Shown here: positions 33,828 to 45,507 of the stretch, in pieces
How the letters are laid out: every line of letters begins with the position of its first letter
How positions within the stretch are numbered: position 1 is the stretch's first letter
Assembly: GCF_016545825.1 (NCBI RefSeq)
Contig: NC_052619.1
Location: 28,993,803-29,057,802 of the forward strand
Direction of reading: 5' to 3'
DNA: 64,000 bases
Source: Eucalyptus grandis
Lineage: Eukaryota; Streptophyta; Magnoliopsida; Myrtales; Myrtaceae
Translations under genes and position numbers: made by a program
The notes under the pieces: generated by a model
What the model was told of the DNA's origin: nothing
Seen by the model: only the letters and a program-made list of their open reading frames with translations
Database searches by the model: none

Positions 33828-36800
33828 ATGGAGAAGCGGCTGCGCTCCTCCTCAAATCCTCGCCGGAGGAGTTCATCTCCGCCGTCGCCGGCCTCAGCCT
33901 GAAATCCTCCAAGGCCGCCCTCAAATCCGTCCTCCACTCTCAGCCCCTCCTCTCGCCTCCTCCCCGTCGTTCCCCGCCTCCCTCCACCGCGCCGTCTCCC
34001 AGTCCGTCGCCGCCCTCAGGGACCTCCTCCGCGGCTCCCCCGATGCCGACCCCGGCGACCTCGCCCTCCTCCTTCCAAGCGCCCCCGCCGCTCCTCCCGC
34101 CGCCTCTCCGAGCCCCGCGGCGGCGGGCCTCCCCGGCGGGCCTCGACCGCCGGAGGCAGAAGGCCCTGGAGAGGCTCCGGGTCTTGGCGCACGTGGCCCG
34201 GCTGTGCGTCTCGGCGGCCCGCGGGGAGAGCTCGGCGGTGGGCGATCTGCTGCCGGCGGTGCGGGCGCTGCACGACAATTTGGTGCTCTTCGAGTCGGAC
34301 TCGGTCTTGTCGGCGGAGATCGTGGGCTTGTGCGAGGAGTGGTGGAAGGGCGATCTGCCCGCGAGAGAGAATTTGATTTCGCAGTTCCTGCCGTTCCTGG
34401 TGTCGAGGTCCTTGACTTTGAAGAAGAAGGTCGACGTGGGGAGGGTTTACGCGATGCGGGAAGCGTTCGGCTTGTTTGATTTCGAGGATGACAGCATCGA
34501 GGACTTGAAGATGTTGTTGATTCGGTGTGTGATCTCACCGCTGTATTTGAAGACCGAGGAAGGGAAGCGATTCGTGGCGTTCATGTTTGGGCTGAGCAGG
34601 CAGCTCGTGAAGGAAGCTTTGGCGATGATCAAATCGCAGATTCCGTTCGGGAGGAAGTCGATGTTGGAGGCATATGGGGATATACTGTTCAGGGCGTGGA
34701 ATGTTGCGGAAGGAGATTCAAAAGATGAGATTGAAAATGGGTTTTTGCAGGGTTTAATTGAAGGGGCGATACACTCGGGCTCTGCAGCACTTGCAACATC
34801 AATCAGAAGAGTCTTGGGTGGGTTTATCAATCAGCGGACTGTTGATGGTGTTGAGAAGGTCCTCTTCCGTCTGACCGAGCCAGTACTTTTCCGCTCACTA
34901 CAGGTATGGTCAAATTATGGATGAATTTGTTGCAAAAGAAAATGACAAATTTTGTGGGTTTGATCGATAGGAATGAATGATCTGATGATGCTATCTACAT
35001 ACAGATAAAGAGGTTGTCCCTTTTTATGATATCATTTGATATTGATTGCATCTATAATTATCTTGGTTAGCATTGGGCAAGCTGGACTTCGATGCTGGCA
35101 ACTAGGAAGAATTAGTGGCATGTGTCGAACCAGCATATAGTTGGGTTATGTTGGAGCAGATTCTGCTGTTTATGTCCAATGTTCAGTGAAAGGTGGATCA
35201 GTGGCCCTTTTTTCGTCAGTAGTCTCTGTAGTTTCGTGATGCCAATTAATACTAAACAAACTGGGGGAGTCAGAACAAGAGAATTTTCCTATGTCATTTC
35301 ACCGATGCAATGTCTGAATGTTTACACTTGCCTTGACAGGTCGCAAACTCAGATGTTAGACAGAATGCACTGCACTTACTGCTGGATGTGTTCCCTCTAG
35401 AAGATCCGGATGCCACTAAAGAGGTTAAGGACAGCTTGCTTGACAGACAGTTCTATCTGTTGGAAAGACTGCTCAATGATGATTGTCCTGATGTAAGAGT
35501 TGTTGCTGTGGAAGGTTGTTGCCGCATCCTTAATCTGTTCTGGGAAGTTATTCCTTCATCTACCATCACCAAGATTATTACAAGGATTTTCGATGACATG
35601 GCATACGACAACTGCAGTGAAGTTAGGCTTTCCACTATAAATGGAGTTGCATATTTGCTTGGTAATGCACAGTCACATGAGGTTCTTAAAGTGCTACTAC
35701 CGAGACTTGCGCATCTGATTACAGATGGTACTCTTTCCGTGCGGGTTGCCCTAATTGAACTTCTTCTCCTCACTAGAGATATTCGGTCTTTTCAGTTTAA
35801 TAAGGTTGAAGTGCTGTCTCCAATCTATTATATGTTAAGATAATGCAGTCTTTTATTATTTGGCTGGTTTTGTTTCTTATTCACACTTATGTTCCATAGG
35901 TGGTAACACTAGAAGCACTACTGTCCATGCTTGCAACTGATCAGGCACAAGTTGCACAAAAGATCACGAGATTGCTTTTGCCATCATATTTTCCCTCCAA
36001 AGTAACTTTTGAAGAGGCGTGTAATCGATGTGTCACACTTATCAAGAGGTCACCCAAGGCTGGAGCGAGGTTTTGTGAGTATGCTGCCTCGGAAGGTGCA
36101 CCGTTGAAGTCTCTTATGCAACTTTTCAAAGTATTTATTAGTTTTGTTTTGTCAACTGATAAGCTGAATGAAGATCAGATTGAGGGTTTACTTGATGCTG
36201 CTGCATACATTTGTAAGCAACTTGTTGGTGAGCCATCCTACAAGGATGCCCTGAAGGAAATATTTGCAAATGACAAGCTGAAGTGCTTATTTGCTGCGGC
36301 ACCAACTGCGCATGCTCAATCTTCTGTTCTCAATATCGTCTCTGCCATCTCCCCAGATGATGTGTCAGGGCTCATTGAAGAATGTGGGCGCCTAGTCATG
36401 GACTGTATTGGTATATGTGAAAATGAAGAAAGGCAATCTGAAGTAAGAAGTGCCCATAAGTTGTTGCTCTCTTATGATCAATGTGATGATATGTTTGACA
36501 CTTTCTCAAAACTGCTGCAAAATGCTGCTTTCCATTGCCATAAGAAGTTTGGCATTGATATGTCAGAGAAGCAGAGTAATTCCTCTTCAAAAAGGAAAAA
36601 AAATCAGTCATCGGTGAGAAACTTAGCTAAAAAGAGAAGAGTCGGCCAGCAGATGCCATCCAGCTTTGAGGATGGCTATTTGGTTGCTGTAGGAGTAGCC
36701 TGGCAAATAAGAGACTTGCTTGGATGTGAGGACTCTCGGAAGGCTATGTTGGCTTCTTCATCTTGTGAACTGATTCTTAATACTCTAAAGGTTATCACAA

Positions 36801-39706
36801 CAGCCAGCATTGTGGAGTGTGTGAATGTTGAATACATGAGCATATACCCTCTCTTGGCATATACAACCTTGGTGATGCACATGGCCGCAGCAGATCCTAG
36901 CCTGAGTAGTTCACAGAACTCTCACAACAGTACGTATAGCACATCAAACCCTTCAAGAGCAGTGATAGAGGTAAAAATCTTTCCTTTTATAAGTGACTTG
37001 TAATGACTATTACTAGTAGGAAGTTCACTTTGGACAAATTGGTGATGATGATTACGTACTATTTGTTCATTATGGTTTCTGGTCCATCTGCATGATAGAT
37101 TTCTTCCTTTCTCTCACTTTTTTCATATACCGACCTTCTCATTCTGTTCTTGTTAGGATCATTTGGGAAAATAAAATGTAAACCTGTTACCAGGCATTAT
37201 GCCTACATTGTGATACTGACTGATGACCGATTTTAAGGTGTGCCAGATCCCAATTTTTCCATGCTCAGCTTATAACATGTAAAAATATCACCATCGGGTG
37301 GAACAGTGCAAACTGAATATCAAATGCACATATGAAATTGGACTTTTTGTAAGCTTTCACTGGAAACATGGGACTGATGTAATGTCCAGGTTTCTGTTAA
37401 CGAAATATGCCGGCAGTTGATAGAGACATATTTTTCAGATGTCTGTACAACAGCAGAGTACCCATTATGAATTTCTTATGAGTGTTTATGTAAACCAAGT
37501 TAGGATGGAAGAGTGACAAATCTGGCACTGAACTTGATTTGTACATTCATTAACATCTTCCAATCTGTATTCTTTTGATACTTGTATTGGTTTAGATGTG
37601 TCTTCATTATATATGTTGAAATTAACTGTTTGAGTGGTTTGAACCCTTTGTTGTACTCTTGCCAACCAGTCTCTATGATGGAGTAAAATATTATGTTAAC
37701 AGCAGGGATATGCTTCTTCCATTTGCGCTTCATCAGTGCCATCCTAGAAAAGAAATGAAAAGGATTGGCTTCTTTTCAACTTTAAGCTCAGGGCCCTGGT
37801 TTGAGGTTTTAGCCTTACATACTTTTGTTGAGTGAGCCTTTTCTATGAGTGGTAGATGACTGGGGAACCTGTGTAGGTGCTTGGCTAATTATCCTGCATT
37901 ACTAGGTTATGGATCAGTTGCTAAATTGTGCGGAGAAGCTGCTTAGAGCTGGTGGCCATGTTAATCCTGCCTCTGGACAAAAGGAAAAGGAACCAGCAAC
38001 AGATGCCTCTCAACCAAGTGATAGTGGTGAGTGTGTGTGGAAGGGCATACGAGAAAAAGGGAGAGATATCCTTTATTCTAACTATCTGCTATTATGTGAA
38101 TTTCCCATTTATTCATATTCTTATAAAGTTGAACTTGTAATGTGCATGAAGCAACAGTAATTAGCTTATAGTTTGCCACCGTGAATACATTCACAATTCC
38201 ATCTAATCCATGAGATGGTATTGTTACTTGAATTAAAATTCTCCAAGTGTGGATGGAAATGGTAGCATCTGCTTATCCTGCTTTTATTAGCGAGAGCGTA
38301 ATCCTTGTTATAATGAGATGCTCTTCATCATTCATGCTGCTTTCATCTGCAGAAGGACAACTGTCGGTTAAGTAGGTTTTGTGACTTTGTTCATCTAAAT
38401 TGCCAATACATTCTGAGTCAAGGAAATCTCAAAAGGGTTACTCTTGTTGGCATGATTTAGTTCATGATCAAAAGAAGATTAGGATATAGATGAACAGCAT
38501 ATATCGCCTTTTGAACACCTTACTGGGCAACTGGGCGTTGGTTAGCTGATTTTTCTTTCTTTAGGCTGATGGTATTGCTTTGTTGATGAAGTGCACTGTT
38601 TTGAAGTGTCAAAATTAGAAAAAGTATCTGCACAATCACTTCGAAGTAACCTCTATGGGTTCATCTGAGTAGCAAGTGTCATAGTATGGTTACAACAGAT
38701 GTTTTGCATGTGCTCTGGTTGGCAGCTAACGTTTTATTCTTGTGACATCATTCCAGAATCAACAGGAAAAAAGATATCCAGAAAGGTGAAGATGCTAACC
38801 GCAATTTTCAAGTTCATAAGTGATGCCATAACCTTGAGATTTTATTCTGGCAATTATGGGAGATGCTTACATTGCGCATCAGCAGCCATTCGACAGATCA
38901 TCTCAGATTTAGCACAACTATCTAGCCAGTCATTGCAATTGACAGAGGATGACATGAAAGAAATGACCATATGTCTGAAGAGCTCCTTCACTTACATGGT
39001 AAAATTGCTCAATTTAGTCCTTACAGACACCAGCGAAGCTTCAAGGGTTCAGTTGGAAATCTTTGATCTAGCCAATCATTTGCTCGATCTGATAATTAGT
39101 GTTGAGTTATCATTAGGGTATGGTTGCGTCATGCGTCTTATTGCAGCAGCCAAACCATGGCTGCCTGATTTGGTTGTGGCCCTGGGATCCACATATATGC
39201 TGAACAAGATCCATGGAGATGTTTCTTTAACCATGTCGGATATTTCAACCCATTTTCCATCATGGCCGTCAGTTATAGCAAGGATGGAGGTGGATGAGCT
39301 CTCTGAAGATTGTTCTGAAGTGGAGGATGAGAGCATCTCTCGATCCGAGAAGTACCCAGCATTTAAGAAGCTATTGCAAACAGTACTCGTTCTGCTGAGA
39401 GCAAATGTTCATCTACTCGATGCAGTTGGAATGATCTTCTTGGCTGGTTCATTGTTTGGGCTCGAGAGGGATAATGACGGCCTCGTGTTGGGACTCTTGC
39501 ACTTTGTGACTGCAAAGCTAGTTGGGCACGAAAATCAACATTGGGATCAACTTGATATGATGTTGGCTTCTCTTGATCAAATCTATCTTCCGATTGAGAA
39601 AAAGCATGGAGAACAAATTCCCGGGTATAGGCAGAACCGATTGAGTGCCGCTCGGGCTTTGCTTGAACCTGTTTGGATGAATCATCATAGCTTCGAAAGT
39701 GGGTGA
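33828..39706 (+). CDS. CAP-G2: Condensin-2 complex subunit G2 (CAP-G2), first exon with frame breaks
   Basis: CAP-G2 is a HEAT-repeat, non-SMC subunit of condensin II, which shapes mitotic and meiotic chromosomes and interphase nuclear order. Exons: 33828-34903, 35340-35804, 35900-36970, 37906-38026, 38757-39706; all junctions are GT-AG and in phase. Exon 1 starts MEKRLRSS and reads KSSPEEFISAVAGLSLKSSK, then FPASLHRAVSQSVAALRDLL, then LDRRRQKALERLRVLAHVAR to VEKVLFRLTEPVLFRSLQ. Exon 2 has FPLEDPDATKEVKD and CPDVRVVAVEGCCRILNLFW (HEAT repeats). Exon 3 has VAQKITRLLLPSYFPSKVTF and a basic KRKKN...KKRRVG nuclear signal. Exons 4-5 are the helical C-terminus ending NHHSFESG. In exon 1 the start frame, the FPASLH frame and the LDRRRQ frame differ: a base is missing near 33843-33853 and near 33956-33966, and one is extra near 34121-34144. 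Corrected length is about 1,225 residues, close to the family. Gene identity is firm; exon 1 integrity is in doubt. Confidence 0.92.
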
Positions 39707-41010
39707 TTTTCTGAGATGGATGAACAATAACCGGGCATATGCCCTACTTGTACAGATAATCCAGACTAGGAAGTTCGTCAAATTGTAAGGCGGGGTAAGG
39801 TCCCCAAAGCCTAAGACAATTTTGTCAAGCTAGTAAACTTCTGTTCGATCGTTTCTCCCACATATGCCCTTACTCGTTAAATTTCAATAATTTCAACGGT
39901 GGATTTCTGCTAGAGGGTATTTTGATATGAGTTTTTTCCTCCCGGATGGTGTTCGAGATCGATTGATCGTGCGCCTGCGGAGTTCAACTCAAGAAGATTG
40001 GGAAGCGCCAACAGGTCAATTATTTAACCTTGTTTTTTTAGATTCAGCGGAAATTCTCGTGCACTCTTATAACACGATAATATCATATTAGATTTAAATA
40101 CGGTGCAATAACAATGTGAGGTTGGGCATGCTGTTCAAACCATATCCGAGAAGGGATGATCCCAAAAGCAGTATCTTCAAGCAGCTTATAAAATTAAAGC
40201 TGTCGTTCTCGTGCACTCCACAACAAAATAAGTTGATCCACCAGTGATTTGGATGTATTGATAAGACTAGCAGGGTTAGGTTGTCTTTACAAGTGAATCC
40301 CACTAAACACATGGTGCGGAGCAGCAATATCATATTCCAGAAAGAGGATCCATCATGAAACACGTTGGAGCTCCACAAGGTCACATCATCAATCAATCCT
40401 CGATCATACAAAGTATACTTAACTATTGCATGGAAAGAGAGCGGCAGTGCACGTTGGCATAGCTATAATCAACCTAACTTTCAATCATCTTTCAGCATCA
40501 CACCATTCAAAGTAAGTCTAGATATAAGATTAGGGATCTATTGGGCTAACTATAGGTAGATTGCTTCCTTTGGAGCATTGACCTTATTGCAATGGTCCAA
40601 GTGAGCGTCCATTAACAAGTACTAGCTACAGAGAGAAACTTCAGTGTGCTAGAGGGGAGAGAAGGAACTGGGGGGGGGGTGTGGTGTACAAAGTGGGTTT
40701 AGAGAGGGGTTAATGGAGAAAGCGGCTTACATTAAATAATGGCGCCAACCACTACATTGAGTGGGAGAGTCAGCTCGCCAAGAGCATTAAATTCAAGCGT
40801 CATGAGTAATTTCATTTAATGGTGACCATGGCCCTTTTCTACCATAAAATCTTATTGGCGATTGTTCTAGAGATACAGGTTAAAGATTCGTACATAGATA
40901 TTTTGTCATTTTCAGAGCACCGATGGCAAGACCTTTAAAAATGTAGTGGAAAGATACTCTTCGTAACTCACGGAAAGAGTGTCAAAAGAAGTTACAAATT
41001 TATTGCGCTG
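39707..41010. other. Downstream of CAP-G2, no gene seen
   Basis: Probable 3' untranslated region to about 39850, then unique-looking intergenic DNA. A GGGGGGGGG run lies at 40672-40680. Short open frames on both strands lack recognisable domains. Confidence 0.5.
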
Positions 41011-41011
41011 G

Positions 41012-41734
41012 TGCCAATTTAGTCTTAAACTTTTTTTTGGTTAATTTTGCCTTGAATTTGCTGACGTGGACGTTGGGCAGTCTATGTGGCATTGCTGACA
41101 CTAATATGGATAATTTCTAATAGTATTTTAATATTTTTTTCTAATCTTTAGTTATTTTTTTGACTTTTTCTTTTTTTGGGCCTTTCTCTTCCTTTGGTCG
41201 ATGACTGGCCATGGCAAGAAGAGTTGGCCTTGCTTGGGCGAGGGTCACTGTTGCCCACCATAGGCAAGGCTTGGCCGACCAACGGCTCCCCTAGCCAAAA
41301 ATATGGTGAGGCTATCTTGGCTTGCACGAGGGTTGGCCTCACTAGATCTAGGGAGGTGAGCCATTGCCCTCACTTGTTCAGGCCTCGTTTGTGGTGAGTG
41401 ATGGGGACCCTTGCCTAGGTGAGGCCAGCTTGCCCTACCATGGTCGATGGCCGGCCAACGCCAAGGAAAAAGAAAGGCCAAAAAAAAAATGAAAGAAAAA
41501 AAGAAAGAAATTTTTTTAAAAGAATTGAAAAAATACAATTAAAAATTGTTCATATTAGCACTAAAGGTATCGCACAAGTTGGCCGGTGTCTACGTCAGCA
41601 ATATCTAGCCAAAGTTGGCCGGTGTCTACATTAGCAATATTTAGCTAAAATTAGTTAGAACAATTGAATTGATATTATGTTAAAATATTTATGACTAAAT
41701 TAACACCAATAAAAGATTTAAAACTAAATTGGCA
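41012..41734. mobile_element. Terminal-inverted-repeat element with GC-rich core (723 bp)
   Basis: The left end TGCCAATTTAGTCTTAAACT and the right end reverse complemented TGCCAATTTAGTTTTAAATC match over 24 bp at about 21 positions. Inside, the left arm has GCTGACGTGGAC and the right arm has the direct repeat AAGTTGGCCGGTGTCTAC twice (41574 and 41613). The core at 41170-41470 is GC-rich (GGCCTTGCTTGGGCGAGGGT, ATGGCCGGCCAACG). No coding capacity. Confidence 0.6.
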
Positions 41735-42862
41735 CAAATGGAATACGTTTATGACTTTTTTTTACACGGTTCCCCGTATTTTGTTATTAATTTGTTTTAG
41801 TAATGAAGCCATGTTTGCAACTTGCCTTTGTTATTTTATAAATTTAATTTTCCGAGATATCCCTCGTTAGAGTTACAAATATCTTGAAACTTTTGAACAC
41901 TATGCCAATGAGATAGATTTGGAATCCAGTTCTCCATTATGAGCCTGTTCGACATTGTTGGTGAAAGCACTTTGTACTTTTATAAGATTAGTTATCAAAC
42001 CTTCTAATTATATTGATCCCTAAGCACAAATATGTTTATCAGATAAAGCTACCTTTAAGGTTATTCTAATATTAAAGTTCTCGTGTTCATTGATAGGAAT
42101 TTTAATGAAGGCAGTTTAAGGGCTTTAACTAATTATTAATGTCACGTTGGTTAAGGCTAAACACCAATAGGACTCAAGGACAAGAGCATGGAGTCCAGTG
42201 CCGGCGGAGGCAACTCCCTAGGAAGCTTCCTTGGGATCAACTAGATATATATCGCGGACAATGAATGAGTGATCCTTGAACGTTTTCTCGATGTTAAATA
42301 CCATCCTTAAACCTTATTTTTTGCAATTAGATCCCAGAATTTTCGAAAATTCACTCAATAGCTAGTAGTTTAGGAAGGTGCTTGTGAATTGCACAAGTCT
42401 GAAACTATATTTGTTTTATTATTGTGGACATACAAAAAGACACCATCTTATCAGCATACGGAAGCATCACCCTCCCATTAGTCGTTCTCATAAACCCTCC
42501 CCACTTGCTTTTTCTTTGGATGAACTTCTGATCTGGTTGACAACGTTTGCACTCTTTCCAACTGTAATTGCAGGTAGTCTCACAGTGATAGGTCCGACCT
42601 TTCTTATCAACAAATGGTCCCAAAAAGGGGCCTGTTCCACGCACCCTGCTCACATCATTTTTCACTAAAATGAGGGACGTCAGGGAAAGAAGTGGAGAAG
42701 AAATTGAAAGAAAAGGCTGAAAAGGAGAGCACGATTTACCCTACTAAAAAAGTTTGACCATATAAGGAATCGTGGACCATACCCCCCGCTACTTTAGTTT
42801 GCTACATTTTCTAATCTGTCCATTTAAAATTCTAAAAGCATTTGCTGATGTGACCATAATTT
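41735..42862. other. Intergenic, no gene seen
   Basis: AT-rich intergenic sequence with no recognised protein similarity; two overlapping opposite-strand frames near 42380-42670 have no domain and no gene context. Confidence 0.45.
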
Positions 42863-43000
42863 CTATTGACTCGACGTATTAAATTGGACATGCGTGTTCA
42901 CTTGGCTTATATGTGCTTTTACATCCTCTCTCTATTGACTCGACGTATTAAATTGGACATGCGTGTTCACTTGGCTTATATGTGCTTTTGCATCCTCTCT
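42863..43000. repeat. Recent 69-bp tandem duplication
   Basis: Two head-to-tail copies of a 69-bp unit (42863-42931 and 42932-43000) starting CTATTGACTCGACGTATTAA and ending at a CATCCTCTC tract; they differ at about one position (TTTTACATC / TTTTGCATC). The near-identity implies a recent event; the CTCTCT tract at the junction may have promoted slippage or unequal exchange. Confidence 0.9.
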
Positions 43001-43049
43001 CTCTCTCTCATTATTTTGGTCCCAAAAAAAGGAGAAAAATAATTAGAAT

Positions 43050-43640
43050 AAATGCATTGTAAGTTCTAAAACTTATTAAGGAAATACAATTTAGTCATAA
43101 AACATACAAAAAGTGCAATCGAATTCTAAAACTTATCAAATTAGTGTAATCGAATCCTAAAATCTATCAAATTAGTGCAACCGAGTTCTTTCATTAATTC
43201 TATCTAACTTGATTACGGAAAAGCTTACATGGATTTTTTTAAATATTATCTCTCTTCTACGTGAATAAAATATGAAACACAAGGCTAAAACCTTCATTTT
43301 GGTTCGAATATGATCTTTGATATTAATTTTATTTAAATTAAATTAAAAATAAGCTCAATTTGAAAAAAGGGAGAAAGGGGGATGAGAAACCAGGCGGCAA
43401 GCCATGTCATCGCCACATAAGATAGAGAAAATAAAAAATAAAAAAGGTCACATAAGTGTTTTTCATTAATTAAGTGGGATTGAGTTAATGGTATGACTCG
43501 ATTTACTAATTTGACAACTTTTAAGACTTTTACTGCACTTATCCAAAATGATTTGCTAACTTGAAAAAATGACGTGGCAGCCCACATCAATCTTTTGGCC
43601 CAATAAATGCTAACTTAGTAGGTTGAAACGAAATGACTAT
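43050..43640. repeat. AT-rich repeat with short tandem words and inverted ends
   Basis: Three to four diverged units of about 35 bp around AAATTAGTG(C/T)AA(T/C)CGA(A/G)TTC lie at 43105-43190, and inverted counterparts (ACTTTTAAGACTTTTACTGCACTTATC) at 43515-43545. Likely a decayed foldback element similar in style to the one at 13558. Limits not clear. Confidence 0.4.
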
Positions 43641-44440
43641 ATTAAGTGACTTTTTCGAAGTTTGGATTTTAATTAAATAAAAATAAGGTTTATGAACCAC
43701 GTTGAATATTGAAAAAAAAAAATTCAAAGATCACTCACGTTGCGTTATGGTAGGTTTTTTCTTTTTGGCGGAAATAAAGATTCCATTAATTTCTTAGAAT
43801 AATATTCGAGAGGTACATAGAAGTCTTTTAAGCCTAACAAATCCCAAATAATTATAAAATAAACCAGATGCTAGAATGCAAACAGCAAACACACAGTTTG
43901 GAACTAGAAGTACACTCGGGTCCCTTAAAAACAAATCTGTCAACATAAATATTTAGCTGCCAATAAGTAGATTTAGTGATGAGCACACACCGAGATCCTC
44001 CACTTTAATGGGCGCACATCTAGATTCAACGTCCTCATCATCATCGTTGTGCGAAGACATCAGCATCAATATATTGAAACAAATCAAAACTTGATTTAGA
44101 CCTAAATCTAAATTGGGAGGGTAAAATCCCCAGATCTAGATCTAAATTGGAAGAGGAGAGCGGCCTAATTTTAGAGAGGTTGTGAAGTCGTGTCACGAAC
44201 ATTCTATTCGGTGGATGTTGGCTAGATGAATGACCGAACTGGCATCAATGTTCACCTAAGATTAGCTGCAAAAATTCATTCACATACATAAACTCCCAAA
44301 ACAGATTAGGAAAGAAAAGAAAAGATAATCAAAGTAAAGAAAAAGAAAATAAGAGACTAAGTAGGCTATCAACTTCAGAAATTGAAGCTTAGAGCCAACA
44401 AGAGAGCTTCAAAAGACGGAAGAGTTTTTTTTTGAGACAA

Positions 44441-44564
44441 GGGGGTTTGCTCCGAGAGAGAGAAAAGAGCAAACCCTATCAGGTTAGAGTTGGAGGCTCT
44501 GTATTATGGTAGGTTTGCAGGTCTAATTTCATTGAAGAGATTAATCTAGTCAATACTTTGAGGG
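44441..44564. repeat. 124-bp direct repeat, copy 1
   Basis: From GGGGGTTTGCT to CAATACTTTGAGGG, repeated at 45384-45507 with roughly 80 per cent identity (shared blocks: ATGGTAG(G/A)TTTGCAGGTCTA and GAGATTAAT). The second copy lies exactly on the other side of the element 44565-45378. Confidence 0.75.
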
Positions 44565-45378
44565 TAAAGGTGAGCATGGTCCGAGTTGAACCGAAGCACC
44601 TAACCCAAGGACCAACTCACACAATGTTGGTCCCCAATTTTTAGGACCAAGGATCGACCCTTTTAAGCTAGGACCGAGGTCTGATTCTAGGGTCATTTTT
44701 TGTCTTCCTTAAAGGGATAAATATACTATTTCTAATTACATATCAATTAACAATGCGATATTGAACAACCAAACTATAAACACCGATTCATATCAAATAT
44801 AAATTTAAGATAAGATAACAATAGAAATTTCATACTTGCTAAAAGTAACAAATCATAAATACGAACATGCAAGGCTAGGGAATTGAGGCGAGCGACAAGG
44901 TGAGTGAGGCGAGTGAAGAGAGGCAAGCTACAAGGTGAGCAGTGAGCAAGGCGAGAAAGAGAGTGAGGTCAAAGGTAGGCGAGTGAGGCCAAAGGTAGGC
45001 GAGTGAAGAGAGTTTTTTTTTTTTTTTTTTGGGGGGGGTCAAATTAGGGCTACGGTTTTTTTCTACTTTCTAATTTATATGACAAACTAAACTATGAAAA
45101 ATATAGAGAAAGAGGCATTACGATTTGGAGTAGATGACAGCATATAATATATTATGTTACATATAATATGTATATTTGTATATGTGTATATATATAAGGT
45201 GGATTTGGGTTGGACTAACCTTAAATTCTCAGGATTGATGATCAACCCGCATAGTGCAGTGTCCAAGGGTCCTAGAACCAAGGATCGATCTAATCTCTTA
45301 GGAACTGGACTGGAACAAATCAAGTTGAGCCAGTCCAGGGTCGCTCCAAGGTCAACCTTAGACTGATGCTCACCCCTA
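44565..45378. mobile_element. hAT-type non-autonomous element between two direct repeats
   Basis: Left end TAAAGGTGAGCATGG; right end reverse complemented TAGGGGTGAGCATCAG. Both carry GGTGAGCAT, and the right end shares TAGGGGTGAGC with the 4.9-kb hAT at 25917. The adjacent octamers TTTGAGGG (44557-44564) and GATGAGGG (45379-45386) agree at 6 of 8, a plausible worn target duplication. The interior has GGCGAGTGAGG-type short repeats (44885-45010), a T run and G run at 45019-45047, and an AT tract. No transposase. Confidence 0.6.
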
Positions 45379-45383
45379 GATGA

Positions 45384-45507
45384 GGGGGTTTGCTAATAGA
45401 AAGAGAAAAGAACCAACCCTATGAGATTGTAATTGGAGGCTTTGTATAATGGTAGATTTGCAGGTCTATTTTCACTGGAGAGATTAATGGAGTCAATGCT
45501 TTGATAG
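45384..45507. repeat. 124-bp direct repeat, copy 2
   Basis: Partner of 44441-44564. Begins GGGGGTTTGCTAATAG, contains GGAGGCTTTGTATAATGG and ends CAATGCTTTGATAG. The two copies were probably adjacent before the hAT-type element inserted between them. Confidence 0.75.

Noticed and set aside
33921..34538. 205-codon minus-strand frame opposite CAP-G2 exon 1
   Set aside because: Shadow of the GC-rich exon; Pro/Arg/Ser-rich without any domain.
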